A DNA stretch of 64,000 nt from Omphiscola glabra (Eukaryota > Mollusca > Gastropoda > Lymnaeidae), in assembly GCA_964017045.1 (NCBI GenBank), contig OZ024802.1, positions 6,804,413 to 6,868,412 of the forward strand, in the 5' to 3' direction. The position numbers and the translations under genes were made by a program. A model generated the notes under the pieces. That model was not told the DNA's origin. It was given only the letters and a program-made list of their open reading frames with translations, and did no database searches. Positions 26,907 through 36,317 of the stretch are shown piece by piece; the first letter of the stretch is position 1, and each line of letters opens with the position of its first letter.

Positions 26907-29900
26907 GGAGGGAGGGAGATCTACCCAAACCATAGCAACAATTGCAGGTGCCCTCGGGAGAGGGGCATTGATTATAAACCTGGCCTGATAGAGGTCGATG
27001 GATAACAAAGCTTGTGTGCCTTATTGGCTCACACTTATTGACAGGTCGTGGTTCTGGGGGGAACAAGGCAGCTAACTGGTTATACATGGACGGACCGTTA
27101 GTCCAAGAGAACAACAATTAGGGCAGATAACTGGTTATATATGGACAGACTTTTAGTCCCGTAAAACACGACTAGGGCAGTTAATTAGTCAGATTATTGG
27201 ATACGTCTTAGTTGTTAGAAGAGTGCACTTATCACGGGGGTATACTAGAACTTTATGTTAGAAGAGTGCACTTATCAAGGGGGTATACTAGAACTCTATG
27301 TTAGAAGAGTGCACTTATCAAGGGGGTATACTAGACCTTTATGTTAGAAGAGTGCACTTATCAAGGGGGTATACTAGAACTTTATGTTAGAAGAGTGCAT
27401 TTATCAAGGGGGTATACTAGAACTTTATGTTAGAAAAGTGCATTTATCAAGGGGGTATACTAGAACTTTATGTTAGAAGAGTGCACTTATCAAGGGGGTA
27501 TACTAGAAATTTATGTTAGAAGAGTGCACTTATCAAGGGGGTATACTAGAACGTTATGTTAGAAGAGTGCACTTATCAAGGGGGTATACTAGAACTTTAT
27601 GTTAGAAGAGTGCATTTATCAAGGGGGTATACTAGAACTTTATGTTAGAAGAGTGCATTTATCAAGGGGGTATACTAGAACTTTATGTTAGAAAAGTGCA
27701 TTTATCAAGGGGGTATCCTAGAACTTTATGTTAGAAGAGTGCACTTATCAAGGGGGTATACTAGAAATTTATGTTAGAAGAGTGCACTTATCAAGGGGGT
27801 ATACTAGAACGTTATGTTAGAAGAGTGCACTTATCAAGGGGGTATACTAGAACTTTATGTTAGAAGAGTGCATTTATCAAGGGGGTATACTAGAACTTTA
27901 TGTTAGAAGAGTGCATTTATCAAGGGGGTATACTAGAACTTTATGTTAGAAAAGTGCATATATCAAGGGGGTATACTAGAACTTTATGTTAGAAGAGTGC
28001 ACTTATCAAGGGGGTATACTAGAACTTTATGTTAGAAGAGTGCAATTATCAAGGGGGTATACTAGAAGCTTATTACAATCTACAATACTCTATACCAGGT
28101 GCGTGCTAGACTCGACACGTTGCACGATTTTTAATGACGCACAAAAGACACACACACCCCAATACTGTTAAAATGCACCTTAGAAGGTAAAATTATATTT
28201 TGTTAGCATGCTGAATGAATTAGAAATCTTGCCTTTGCACACTACTACCAAAAAGCTCGCCCAACACTGTTTTTTTTTGTCAGGGCACTCAGAGACCTCT
28301 CTAGGAGTCCGCGAGGCAAATCGTCCCGCCATCTCAACCTAGAACCCCAGTATTCCGGTTAAATGACAATGTTAGCCCTGTGGGTTCTGGGTTGCAGTCC
28401 GGACACTTGGCCTCTAAAAGTTTCGCCATCACTGCTCTATACAATATCCTACATTACGATTAAGTCTCTATATAGCTTTTTTAAGTATTTGAAAATCTGG
28501 TGCATAGCATTTGATCCCATAGTAAATATTCCTATACAACTATACACTCGGAACGTTTCTGTATTAAGAAAGTCGTAGCTACATTGTTGGATATCTGTGA
28601 AGATGGGATGAAATCTACATCGAAACTTGACTTAAGTGGAGTCACATTTAATCAGGGTGCTCAAAGGGACTATCGACCTATACCTGTACTTGAAAAGTGG
28701 CTTCTTTGGCAGATGTTTGATGATTTAGAGTTTAGAGAAACCATGTAAATTAGTTAAATATATATCTCCGGGCTTACAAAGCCGGATATCTTCTGGAAGA
28801 TCAAAAATCTGGGTGGGTGCATTTCACACCATCTATCAGTTATAATTATTTGGACCAACTCAGCACAAAAAGGCTTCAGAACTATATTAATGGTGAGAAT
28901 AATGGATTATAAGGAAAACACACATCCACAGCGATAAGGCCTGAAAAGTCACAGTGCACACAGGGCACAAGATCAATGGCAAATACACGTGTTTGATGGA
29001 GCATCAAAACGAGCTGTAGAACAGTTTGAATCAACAAGAAGCAGATGGCGCTGTTTATCGTAATTAGCTGCGCCCGGCGCCCCCGCGGCTGAACCGGGTC
29101 AAACGTTATTGACAAAAAGATCCTAACTGTCGTAGGGGCGACACTAACGGGTTCTTCCTGGTCTACCGTTAGCTTGTGAAGATGAGCACAAGAAATCCAC
29201 CGAGAGGCCCTTTTTGTTAGCAATGCACATAGAAGATAGCACGGTCGTAGAATACTTATTCATACAAGTGTGTCCTACATTACGAATAACACACGTGTGG
29301 CACCGTCCACCAAAATCATTTATGATGTGTGTACAGGTGAGAGTCATTTCTATTTTTAAAAAAAATTGTTCCATAATCTGCAGACACACGGTGGACAGCA
29401 GCCATTGTGTGAGAAATGGTGACCAGGACATGATGGCTAGATCTCTGGACAGTAGCCATTGTGTGAGAAATGGTGCCCAGGACGTGACTGCTAGACCTAT
29501 GGACATTAGCCATTGTGTGAGAAACAGTGCCCAGAATATGATTGCCAGATTTCTGGACATTAGCCATTGTGTGAGAAATCGTGACCAGGACATGATTGCA
29601 AGATCTCTGGACAGTAGCCATTGTGTGAGAAATGGTGACCAGAGCATGATGGCTAGATTGTGTGGGGAAAGTATAGGCCGGGGTGGATTATGATAACCGA
29701 CGTAGACAAAGTTAAGCATTCAACGCATTCTAATATAGGAATAAATCAAAGATACTTACAAGGCCCCATAACAGGGAGCCGTTAAATCTTTTGAACGAAC
29801 TGTGTACGATTATTGATTAAAAAGATTCCCCAAAATAACACAACAACCCTTGGCCTATCATAGCTGTTAAGCAATGTTTAAATAAGTGATCACTTTATAG

Positions 29901-32900
29901 TAAGAAAAGTCAGGGTTAGATGTCAAATGGTAAGTAGAGGGTCAGTTAAAAGCATTCAAACAGCAATTGAAACTCTTAAGGGCGGGGAACGCTGTTGTAT
30001 AATATCCTTGTTTGCTAAATCTCACAAGCAACTTGGTGAAGGTCATACTCATACATCTCGTGGGAAGGTGGGGAAGGGCCGAGTTTAACCAACCAACAAA
30101 CACCTGAACAACCATTGAAACAACGCGCGTGTTCCAACTGACCTAATGACCTTAACCAATAAAAAAGGAGCGGAGTCCGGCACTTCGGTCACCATTGTTC
30201 AAGTTTTCTCACTTTTGAAAAGCATTGACAAGCGGACCGCAAACAAATAAAAACAACAATTTTTTTATGTCGTTTAGATTGATACAATAAAAAAACATAA
30301 ATAAAACTGCAGCCCACATGTGTGGGCGTCACTAGACACAGTCGTCCACATGTGTGGGCGTCACTAGACACTGTCGTCCACATGTGTGGGGGTCACTAGA
30401 CACAGTCGTCCACATTTGGCAGATATTCTTCATGCCGCAGTAAAGCATATTTTATGTGTGGCGCAGCATCAAAGGGACGTAACACCTGTAGGGAAGAAGA
30501 TAGCCCTGATTATATCGCTTGCCTCAAGTCCCTGAGGCGAGGCTTGAAGTCATTGATTTTTTCAAAGTGATGCATTGAGCAAAGAATCAACAAATATAGC
30601 GGATTTCATGGCAAGTAACGAGCTGACTATTACGGCAGTTAAAATAACATTGATAAACAAAGAGAGGAAAACAACAGCCATGTTTAGGGTTTTATATGGG
30701 TCTCCAACCCACCTCTTTACATTGTGTTATCTAAAGTTCATACTCTTTTGATAGATAGTATCTGGCTGGGCATCAAGAAAATCCAAACTTCAAAGGGAGT
30801 TGTAATCTCTGGGCATGTTTTTTTCCCAGAAGGAATCGTAAAAAGTTCACTCTGACTTAGGGTAAAATGTTTACTCTGACTTAGGGTAAAATGTTTACTC
30901 TGACTTAGGGTAAAATGTTTACTCTGACTTAGGGTAAAAGACATATTTTATAAGAAAAATGACAATCTGGCACCCCCCCTCCAAAGATGGTGCCTGCGGC
31001 AAGGGCCCCCCACTCCAAAGATGGTGCCTGTGACAAGGGCCCCCTCACAAAGATGGTGCCTGTGACAAGGGCCCCCAACTCCAAAGAGGGTGCCTGCGTC
31101 AAGGGCCCCCCGCTCCAAAGAGGGTGCCTGCGACAAAGGGCCCCCCACAAAGATGGTGCCTGCGACAAGGGCCCCCCACAAAGATGGTGCCTGCAACAAG
31201 GGCCCCCCTACTCCAAAGAGGGGGCCTGCGGCAAGGGCCCCCTTTGAACAAACCTGCTTTGAAGTAGGTGTTATAATTTAAACAAACAATTTAAAATAAT
31301 CACTGGTGAACAAGGGACAAATCATGCATCTAATACTTAATAAAGGCCAAAAACAACATCTGTCATAATCAAGTTAACTAACAATGAAAACTGCACGTTA
31401 TCATTAACACAGTCACATGGGATAACAACTGTGTCTTAGGTTCCCATCTATCATTAATTAACACAGTCAAATGGGATAACAACTGTGTCTTAGGTTCCCA
31501 TCTATCATTAATTAACACAGTCAAATGGGATAACAACTGTGTCTTAGGTTCCCATCCATCATTAACACAGTCACATGGGATAACAACTGTGTCTTAGTTT
31601 CCCATCTATCATTAACACAGTCACATGGGATAACAACTGTGTCTTAGGTTCCCATCTATCATTAATTAACACAGTCAAATGGGATAACAACTGTGTCTTA
31701 GGTTCCCATCTATCATTAACACAGTCACATGGGATAACATTGTGTCTTAGGTTCCCATCTATCATTAATTAACACAGTCAAATGGGATAACAACTGTGTC
31801 TTAGGTTCCCATCTATCATTAACAGTCACATGGGATAACAACTGTGTCTTAGGTTCCCATCTATCATTAATTAACACAGTCAAATGGGATAACAACTGTG
31901 TCTTAGGTTCCCATCTATCATTAATTAACACAGTCAAATGGGATAACAACTGTGTCTTAGGTTCCCATCTATCATTAACACAGTCACATGGGATAACAAC
32001 TGTGTCTTAGGTTCCCATCTATCATTAACACAGTCAAATGGGATAACATTGTGTCTTAGGTTCCCATCTATCATTAATTAACACAGTCACATGGGATAAC
32101 AACTGTGTCTTAGGTTCCCATCTATCATTAACACAGTCAAATGGGATAACATTGTGTCTTAGGTTCCCATCTATCATTAACACAGTCACATGGGATAACA
32201 ACTGTGTCTTAGGTTCCCATCTATCATTAACACAGTCAAATGGGATAACATTGTGTCTTAGGTTCCCATCTATCATTAATTAACACAGTCACATGGGATA
32301 ACAACTGTGTCTTAGGTTCCCATCTATCATTAACACAGTCAAATGGGATAACATTGTGTCTTAGGTTCCCATCTATCATTAACACAGTCACATGGTATAA
32401 CAACTGTGTCTTAGGTTCCCATCTATTATTAATTAACACAGTCAAATGGGATAACAACTGTGTCTTAGGTTCCCATCTATCATTAATTAACACAGTTACA
32501 TGGGATAACAACTATGACTTGGGTTCCTTATTTGTTTTATTATTTTAATCTTCATGTAACTTTCATCATTTTTCACCGTCTGTGGACAGAAGGGCTAACT
32601 GACAACTCATAGAATACCTTTTTAAGTGATACACCTTTGCTAAATTAGAGCAAAATCTTGATTCTGGCCTTATAATATCCAAGTGACATAGCTACGAAAC
32701 CAGTGCTAGCTTGTATCAAGAGTTCTTCAAAGTAATCTAATATCAGTGTAACTCACAAATCTAACCTGAGGAATCTCTTATACAGATATATTTTAGTAAA
32801 AGTAGTGATATTGGCTGAGTGTGTCTGGGAATGGATCTTGGAGAGCCATGGCAACGGTTGCTTAAAATTAGGATTTCCTAACCTACATTACAAGGTGGCA

Positions 32901-35269
32901 TTTTAAGGGGTGCAAGAAAAAAAGGATTATAAGAGCAAAGGAGACATTAACTTTAAAGTTATGATATAAATGTTTATATATTTTTTTTTTAATGCATGCA
33001 TTAACATTAACCTTTATGTAATAAGTCTCAAGTTTTTTTCCTAAGTTCTACAGAACTCTTTGCTATTCAATAAATAAATAAGATATACCTTATTATAATA
33101 TACATTGTTAGTTTTGCAGGTGGTGCGGTACTTGGGAAATCAATTTAGAGTGTGTGTAGGATTTGAAATTTTTTTTTGTAGTGGTAGAGAGTATACAAAG
33201 GATTGGAACACACTGATGTTAAGTATTAGAAAACTGCTAGATTAAATCCTTACTATTTGTTTCCAAAGGCAATATCATATATTTCAAATAGTAAGTTTGG
33301 CACATTCATCAATGATTTTTTAATGGCAGAATGCTGCATTTTCATTAATCTCTTGGTATGTTCAACCAAACAAGAATGGAAATCATGATATATTATATAA
33401 AAAGGCATTTATTTCTTTTAATGAATGAGTTATCTAGTATCTTTTTGGTTTGCTTCTGATGACTGAAGAGAAAATATAGTATGTGCATTTTCAGTGATAG
33501 TTATACTGTGTTCAAAAAATGTTAAAAGAGATACAAACTATTAATGATTGGGGAAAAAAGAACATTTAAGAGAAGTCAAGATTAAGAACCTAATTATTTC
33601 CTGAAAATTGAAAACAAACTTCTAAAAAAACTAATTACTACCTAGAGTCCGCTGATTTTAATTACCTTGATACAACAAACAGATAAGATATTATGTTTGT
33701 CAAATCAGAAAAGAATTCTTAAAGTGGTTAAGTATCACAGAGTAAAAACAGTTAATTGTGAGCACTTAAATTAATCATGCAGGAAGTAATCACTTGAAAG
33801 AAGGAGATGAAGCAGGCTGGACAACATTAGTTCACATCATTAACACATCTACATATAAGTACAGTAATGTCAGTGCTTTTCTTTAGCATCAAAATAAAAA
33901 ATGAAGTGAAAATGTGTACATTTGAGCATGTTTACCTCAATATTTGAAACCTAGGAGTAGTAGGAAGTACTATATTACAATACTTATTTTTGTATTAAAT
34001 ATAAGATGTATTTATGTAATTTAAACATCCACTTTTTGGCATAAAACAATTATTCCGTCCTGGATTCCCCACTACTCATTATCTAATACCCAATATTTTT
34101 TCTCTAAAGAAATTAACTAAAGGCACAAAACTTACTCAACTTATTTTTATAAATAAATGCTTTTTGGCAAAATTTTGCATTCAACAAGGCATATATAATT
34201 AGTTAATTCTTTAAAGTGAATTATTTTGTTTATCTGCATTAGGTAAAATATGCTTTTATTGTAAGTAATATATGCTAATAATCATTATGAGTTTTATTTT
34301 TGTTGCTCTCTAACATAAGACTGTAAGCATGTAAATGTAAGCTACAAATCTTTACAATTTTTTGTTGCTCCCAAGCCCTAACATAAGAAGGTGATCAATT
34401 CACACCTTCTTATCTTGAATTTCTTTGCCACTGTCATTGGGCAACATAATAAATTTATTTCTTTGACTTTTTAAAACAAAAATAAAATTTTTATAAAAAA
34501 AAGAATAATTATGGGTAGGCTAATTAATTTGATCAGATGCATATTTCTTGTTCTATTGTTGGGGTTTTGTTGGCTGGGAAATCTATTTAAATATTACTGA
34601 TTATTTAAGAATTATTCCCCTTCCACCTTGTTCAGCTTGAGAGACAACTGCTGAATGAGTGGAGTGAGTGGATCAATACTACAGCATTCCAGAACCAGGA
34701 TGCAATGACATCATTCAAGGGAGCTAGTCCAACATTATTAGCCATCACAAATCAGTCACATGTATGTAGAAGACTAAAAATATTCAACCCACTAACTCCT
34801 TCACTTGTGCATTTACAATAAGACTAGGAATATTTGGTAGAAACATTAAACTTAAATAAGATTAGCCTACTGATCACACATCCACCTATGCCTATATTAT
34901 AATGAATAATAATAAATAAAGGATATGTAATATATTATATTATATAATTTAATAATTAGAGAAATTGGATGCTAATTCAAATGTCAGTATTTGAAATCAT
35001 ATTGGTACAGAATAGAGATAATAATTTACCTGTGGTGTAGTTTGCTGCAGTTGTTTTTGCATAATTTCTCTGTCTTTATTTGATTCCAATAACTTGGCTT
35101 CTGTTAGATCTAATGCTTCCTGTTTCTCTCGCAGACTCTCCATCAACTTATCTCTTTCATCCAACATATTCACCATCAATTGCTCGAAATTCGAATCATC
35201 CCCCGAGCCCTGGGACTCGCGGTCATTCGAACCATCTTCTGAGATGGTAGGCATAACGTCGCACATCAT
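1553..35269 (-). CDS. Liprin-alpha: Liprin-alpha, N-terminal two thirds (partial gene, 13 exons)
   Basis: Presynaptic and focal-adhesion scaffold (PPFIA/SYD-2 family) that binds RIM, ELKS and LAR phosphatases. Coding exons in transcription order: 35030-35269, 9253-9354, 8618-8857, 7760-7903, 7201-7422, 5923-6069, 5344-5478, 4969-5052, 4025-4219, 3654-3730, 3207-3288, 1979-2196, 1553-1754. All junctions are GT-AG and the reading frame closes throughout, about 696 codons. Diagnostic strings include [86 protein letters not shown] and [20 protein letters not shown]. Almost all of it is the long coiled coil. The C-terminal SAM domains lie beyond the left edge: the last exon seen ends in a GTAAGT donor at 1552. 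Exons 1-9 and 13 end in phase 0, while exons 10 and 12 end in phase 2. Family assignment is very secure; exact paralogue naming is not meaningful in an invertebrate. Confidence 0.96.
3564..3604. repeat. Perfect 10-bp inverted repeat, 21-nt loop
   Basis: CCCAGCATAA at 3564-3573 pairs with TTATGCTGGG at 3595-3604. It lies in liprin intron 10, between exons at 3654 and 3288. Function unknown. Confidence 0.6.
7891..8184. repeat. 41-bp minisatellite starting inside liprin exon 4
   Basis: Seven full 41-bp units, starting at 7891, 7932, 7973, 8014, 8055, 8096 and 8137, plus a stub. The first unit contains the first 13 coding bases of liprin exon 4 and its acceptor. All later units repeat the same bases with ACAG in place of CCAG at the acceptor, read on the minus strand. 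The remaining 28 bp of each unit is intronic. Confidence 0.95.
9950..11503. repeat. 85-bp minisatellite, about 18 copies
   Basis: The motif CAGATTCAGTTTAGCATGC recurs every 85 bp from 9996 to 11441. Each unit consists of two related halves around TTTAGCATGCAATTTT and TTTAGCATACATTTT, suggesting an older dimer. Copies are nearly identical; variants are confined to the TTTTTGTGTG/TTTGTTGTG/TTTGTGTGTG stretch. It sits at the 3' side of liprin intron 1. Confidence 0.97.
11824..11878. repeat. 18-bp tandem repeat, 3 copies
   Basis: Unit GGCAGGATCCCCTCCCTC repeated three times, GC-rich within an AT-rich intron. No function evident. Confidence 0.9.
12149..12333. mobile_element. Possible hAT-like MITE
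   Basis: Begins CAGGGGTCCTCAAACTTG, a typical hAT-like end. The internal CAGACCTGTTTAC at 12167-12179 is inverted at 12311-12323 as GTAAACAGGTCTG. A related fragment occurs around 2690-2733 in liprin intron 11, sharing ACATTGTAC, CCA and TGTAAGAGTA. The outer terminus is degenerate and no clean target duplication was found. Confidence 0.5.
13679..13915. repeat. G-rich ~30-bp minisatellite
   Basis: About seven copies of GACAACTCATATCAAT followed by a variable run of G with interruptions. Many units contain four or more G-tracts on the plus strand, so the array could form G-quadruplexes. Confidence 0.9.
14480..14566. promoter_or_regulatory. Cluster of three CRE-like TGACGT sites
   Basis: ATGACGTAAT, CACGTCATTT and AATGACGTGA occur within about 90 bp in liprin intron 1, next to a G-run block at 14586-14622. 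CREB/ATF binding is inferred from motif only. Confidence 0.3.
14586..14622. repeat. Long G-runs
   Basis: Two runs of nine or more G separated by ACGACGGGT. A potential quadruplex or assembly-difficult site. Confidence 0.8.
15200..16205. repeat. 25-bp minisatellite, about 40 copies
   Basis: Unit GTACATGTGAGAGGACGGGA plus GGTGT. Variant units with TAGATTTCACAGAG and TAAATTTGACAGAA occur twice, 274 bp apart (CACAGAG at 15769 and 16043), showing a higher-order duplication. The unit is not a multiple of three and lacks minus-strand stops, so all three minus frames stay open: a 374-codon frame at 15104-16228 and others. I regard these as by-products of the repeat and not as genes. Confidence 0.95.
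16622..16772. repeat. 68-bp tandem duplication
   Basis: CAAGCTGTTGCAGGTTATAT occurs at 16631 and 16699, each followed by GGTCTCCTT and similar flanks. Two copies. Confidence 0.85.
18165..18425. repeat. 46-bp minisatellite, about 5.6 copies
   Basis: Unit CATGCCCCCTCACTGCATCC, then AAACATGGTGGAACTACCAT and CATTGC. Copies are almost identical, so it is a recent array. The open frames across it are repeat artefacts. Confidence 0.95.
19022..19195. repeat. 55-bp tandem repeat, 3 copies
   Basis: CACTTATCA recurs at 19022, 19077, 19132 and 19187. The units contain ATGTCACCATCTTACGGTAG and related variants. Confidence 0.9.
20227..20434. repeat. 104-bp tandem duplication
   Basis: Two near-identical copies, with CTCACGGGCAA at 20240 and 20344. 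They differ mainly by GGCGAGGAG versus GACGACGAG. Confidence 0.92.
21933..22147 (+). mobile_element. SPIN non-autonomous hAT transposon, with 8-bp TSD
   Basis: The 5' terminus CAGTGGTTATCAACCTTCC is an imperfect inverted match of the 3' terminus CAGGCTGAGAACCGCTG. Sub-terminal strings TTTAATACAGTTCCTTATGT, TACTTCATAACTGTA-like CACTTCATAACTGTAGAG, TTTTCCGATGGTCT, TTAGGCGACCCCTGTGAAAG and GGGTCACGACCCACAGG are the recognisable ends of the SPIN (Space Invaders) family. An exact 8-bp target duplication TTCTAACC lies at 21925-21932 and 22148-22155, as expected for hAT insertion. No transposase is present; the element is an internally deleted MITE. Recognition is from memory of the family consensus. 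Confidence 0.93.
22671..23230. repeat. 33-bp minisatellite, about 17 copies
   Basis: Unit CCATTCTCCCAACACTAACC plus TTTTTACTTCTGG, with variants ATTAAC and GCACTAAC alternating in blocks. The unit is eleven codons long and both strands remain open (199 codons plus, 213 codons minus). The plus frame repeats [11 protein letters not shown] and the minus frame [12 protein letters not shown] see no start context, splice signals or homology supporting expression. Confidence 0.95.
24446..24655. repeat. 18-bp minisatellite, about 12 copies
   Basis: Unit ACAAATGTCATGAGAAAC with point variants. The six-codon period leaves frames open on both strands, which is not evidence of a gene. Confidence 0.92.
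24742..24907. repeat. 86-bp tandem duplication
   Basis: TACCAACTAGACACGGACAT occurs at 24751 and 24837. Both copies continue through TAGATGTCTC, GAGGTAAGT and GTGTTACAGTGCAAACAACC. Confidence 0.92.
25690..26039 (-). mobile_element. tRNA-derived SINE, copy 1
   Basis: Read on the minus strand from about 26039 it has a tRNA-like head: an A-box-like TGGCGTAATGG (26020-26030) and a B-box-like GGGTTCAATCCC (25981-25992). Then follows a body with GGATGGGACTCGTTAAC and CGGAGATGGAGTCCCGTACG, and a region around CGGCAACTCCTGCGAC. The body is shared with the copy at 43860-44272 in TMEM183 intron 6, confirming a dispersed family. The 3' limit is uncertain. Confidence 0.8.
27212..28070. repeat. 43-bp minisatellite, 20 copies, higher-order structure
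   Basis: GTTAGAAGAGTGCACTTATC recurs every 43 bp from 27214 to 28031. Rare variants recur 258 bp apart, equal to six units (GAAATTTATG near 27507 and 27765; GAACGTTATG near 27551 and 27809). A six-unit block was therefore duplicated after the variants arose. Confidence 0.95.
28516..28748 (+). other. Unassigned open segment, possibly coding
   Basis: An open plus-strand frame of about 77 codons with no ATG near its start and a TAA at its end. The translation includes [40 protein letters not shown] and [20 protein letters not shown]. Its composition looks protein-like and is unlike the surrounding AT-rich frames. I do not recognise the family. It may be an exon of a nested gene, a transposon relic or chance. 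Confidence 0.3.
29394..29668. repeat. 54-bp minisatellite, 5 copies
   Basis: CCATTGTGTGAGAAA recurs at 29402, 29456, 29510 and onward every 54 bp. The 18-codon unit lies in open frames on both strands (plus 29214-29693, minus 29144-29719). The plus frame repeats [18 protein letters not shown]. No recognised homology. Confidence 0.92.
30314..30417. repeat. 32-bp tandem repeat, 3.3 copies
   Basis: CCACATGTGTGGGCGTCACT recurs at 30314, 30346 and 30378. Each unit contains the palindrome CCACATGTGTGG. Confidence 0.92.
30845..30939. repeat. 24-bp tandem repeat, 4 copies
   Basis: Unit TTTACTCTGACTTAGGGTAA plus AATG, ending just before the next array at 30968. Confidence 0.92.
30968..31250. repeat. 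27/36-bp minisatellite, about 9 copies
   Basis: Unit CAAAGATGGTGCCTGCGACA then AGGGCCCCCC, with or without an ACTC insertion. GC-rich against the local background; the unit lengths alternate. Confidence 0.92.
31399..32535. repeat. ~50-bp minisatellite, 22 copies, internal inverted repeat
   Basis: Unit built of TTAACACAGTCACATGGGAT, AACAACTGTGTCTTAGGTTC and CCATCTATCA. Three length classes differ by a TTAA duplication or by loss of the ACTG near GTGTC. Most units contain ACACAGT and ACTGTGT as facing arms about 15 bases apart, so single strands could form serial hairpins. Confidence 0.95.
34636..34761 (+). other. Orphan exon-like segment, plus strand
   Basis: A 126-bp, 42-codon open segment flanked by a strong acceptor (pyrimidine-rich ...CCACCTTGTTCAG) and a donor GTATGT. 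Translation starts [20 protein letters not shown] and continues [20 protein letters not shown]. It lies on the opposite strand within liprin intron 1, 270 bp from liprin exon 1. I cannot name the family or find partner exons by eye. Confidence 0.4.
35030..35269 (-). CDS. Liprin-alpha: Liprin-alpha exon 1 with start codon
   Basis: Eighty codons beginning [20 protein letters not shown], the family's typical N terminus, with start ATG at 35269. The two adjacent ATGs make either methionine possible; the first is chosen because vertebrate liprins also begin MM. The exon ends CAG before the donor GTAAAT. It is 25.7 kb from exon 2, and the join reads [14 protein letters not shown], matching the family across the junction, so no exon is missing between them. 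Confidence 0.95.
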
Positions 35270-35957
35270 TTTTGCAGGTTTTCAGATCGACTGTGTAGAT
35301 GCAAAATAAATTTCCAACGAATCGCACAAAAATTACGAATTATAACACAGAATCATTGCACTTAAACACCGGCAATTAAGTGGGCTGACCTGGAGCAAAC
35401 AAGGGTCAAAATGGGCCCAATTAAAATTTGTGTGGTTATATTTTCATAATTCCATTTCATCCGAGTCCTTTTCTGATCCATTGTGTTTCAAATAAATAAT
35501 ATCAAGGGCATCTTGTAATGCAGTGTTTCACCCTCCCGAACCAAAAAGGGAGGCCATTTTACTTCGAGATAAGTGTGTCATACCCATAATCCACTAGAAT
35601 GGTGAGATAACTCCAGCGGACTTTCCATAAGGGGGCGTCGGCCATCTCAAGCACAAATATACGACTGAAACCGAAAAATTACCGTAAAGTTAAATTTTAT
35701 TGAATATTGTAATTCAAGTTAAATATTACTTCAATTCAAAATAGTATGTTTTAAAAAAAATATTTAAAAAATCTTCTGCTACAGCGTGTATCACTTAAAA
35801 TCACAGTTTAAAATATAGTTGGCCAAATATATTTCCGAATATTTAGCTATGGTAACATGGAAAGTTGATACTGATGCAATTTACTCGTGCTTTTATTATG
35901 TAAATTATGTGATTTTCCTGTCTTTCCATTTCAAGCCTTAACATATCTTGATCCACC

Positions 35958-36317
35958 AGTACCTTGTATGTGTGTTATTCTCAATAGTACCTTGTATGTG
36001 TGTTATTCTCAATAGTACCTTGTATGTGTGTTATTCTCAATAGTACCTTGTATGTGTGTTATTCTCAATAGTACCTTGTATGTGTGTTATTCTCAATAGT
36101 ACCTTGTATGTGTGTTATTCTCAATAGTACCTTGTATGTGTGTTATTCTCAATAGTACCTTGTATGTGTGTTATTCTCAATAGTACCTTGTATGTGTGTT
36201 ATTCTCAATAGTACCTTGTATGTGTGTTATTCTCAATAGTACCTTGTATGTGTGTTATTCTCAATAGTACCTTGTATGTGTGTTATTCTCAATAGTACCT
36301 TGTATGTGTTTTATTCT
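35958..36317. repeat. 28-bp minisatellite, 13 copies
   Basis: CCTTGTATG recurs every 28 bp from 35962 to 36298; unit AGTACCTTGTATGTGTGTTA plus TTCTCAAT. Copies are essentially identical. It lies about 0.7 kb upstream of the liprin start codon. Confidence 0.96.

Larger units (their letters stand above)
9355..35029 (-). other. Liprin-alpha intron 1 (25.7 kb, repeat-packed)
   Basis: Donor GTAAAT after exon 1 and acceptor TTTTCCAG before exon 2. It holds at least fourteen tandem arrays, several short segmental duplications, long G or C runs, a SPIN hAT element, a SINE and two possible orphan coding segments (listed separately). The rest, including 11880-13670, 16205-18160, 19200-20225, 20435-21930, 23235-24440, 26040-27200 and 32540-34630, shows no gene that I recognise. 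Confidence 0.85.

Noticed and set aside
29144..29719. 191-codon minus and 159-codon plus frames
   Set aside because: Driven by the 54-bp array; non-repeat flanks show no recognisable protein.
31399..32535. CRISPR-like regular repeats
   Set aside because: Units are directly adjacent, with no unique spacers between conserved repeats; the host is a eukaryote.
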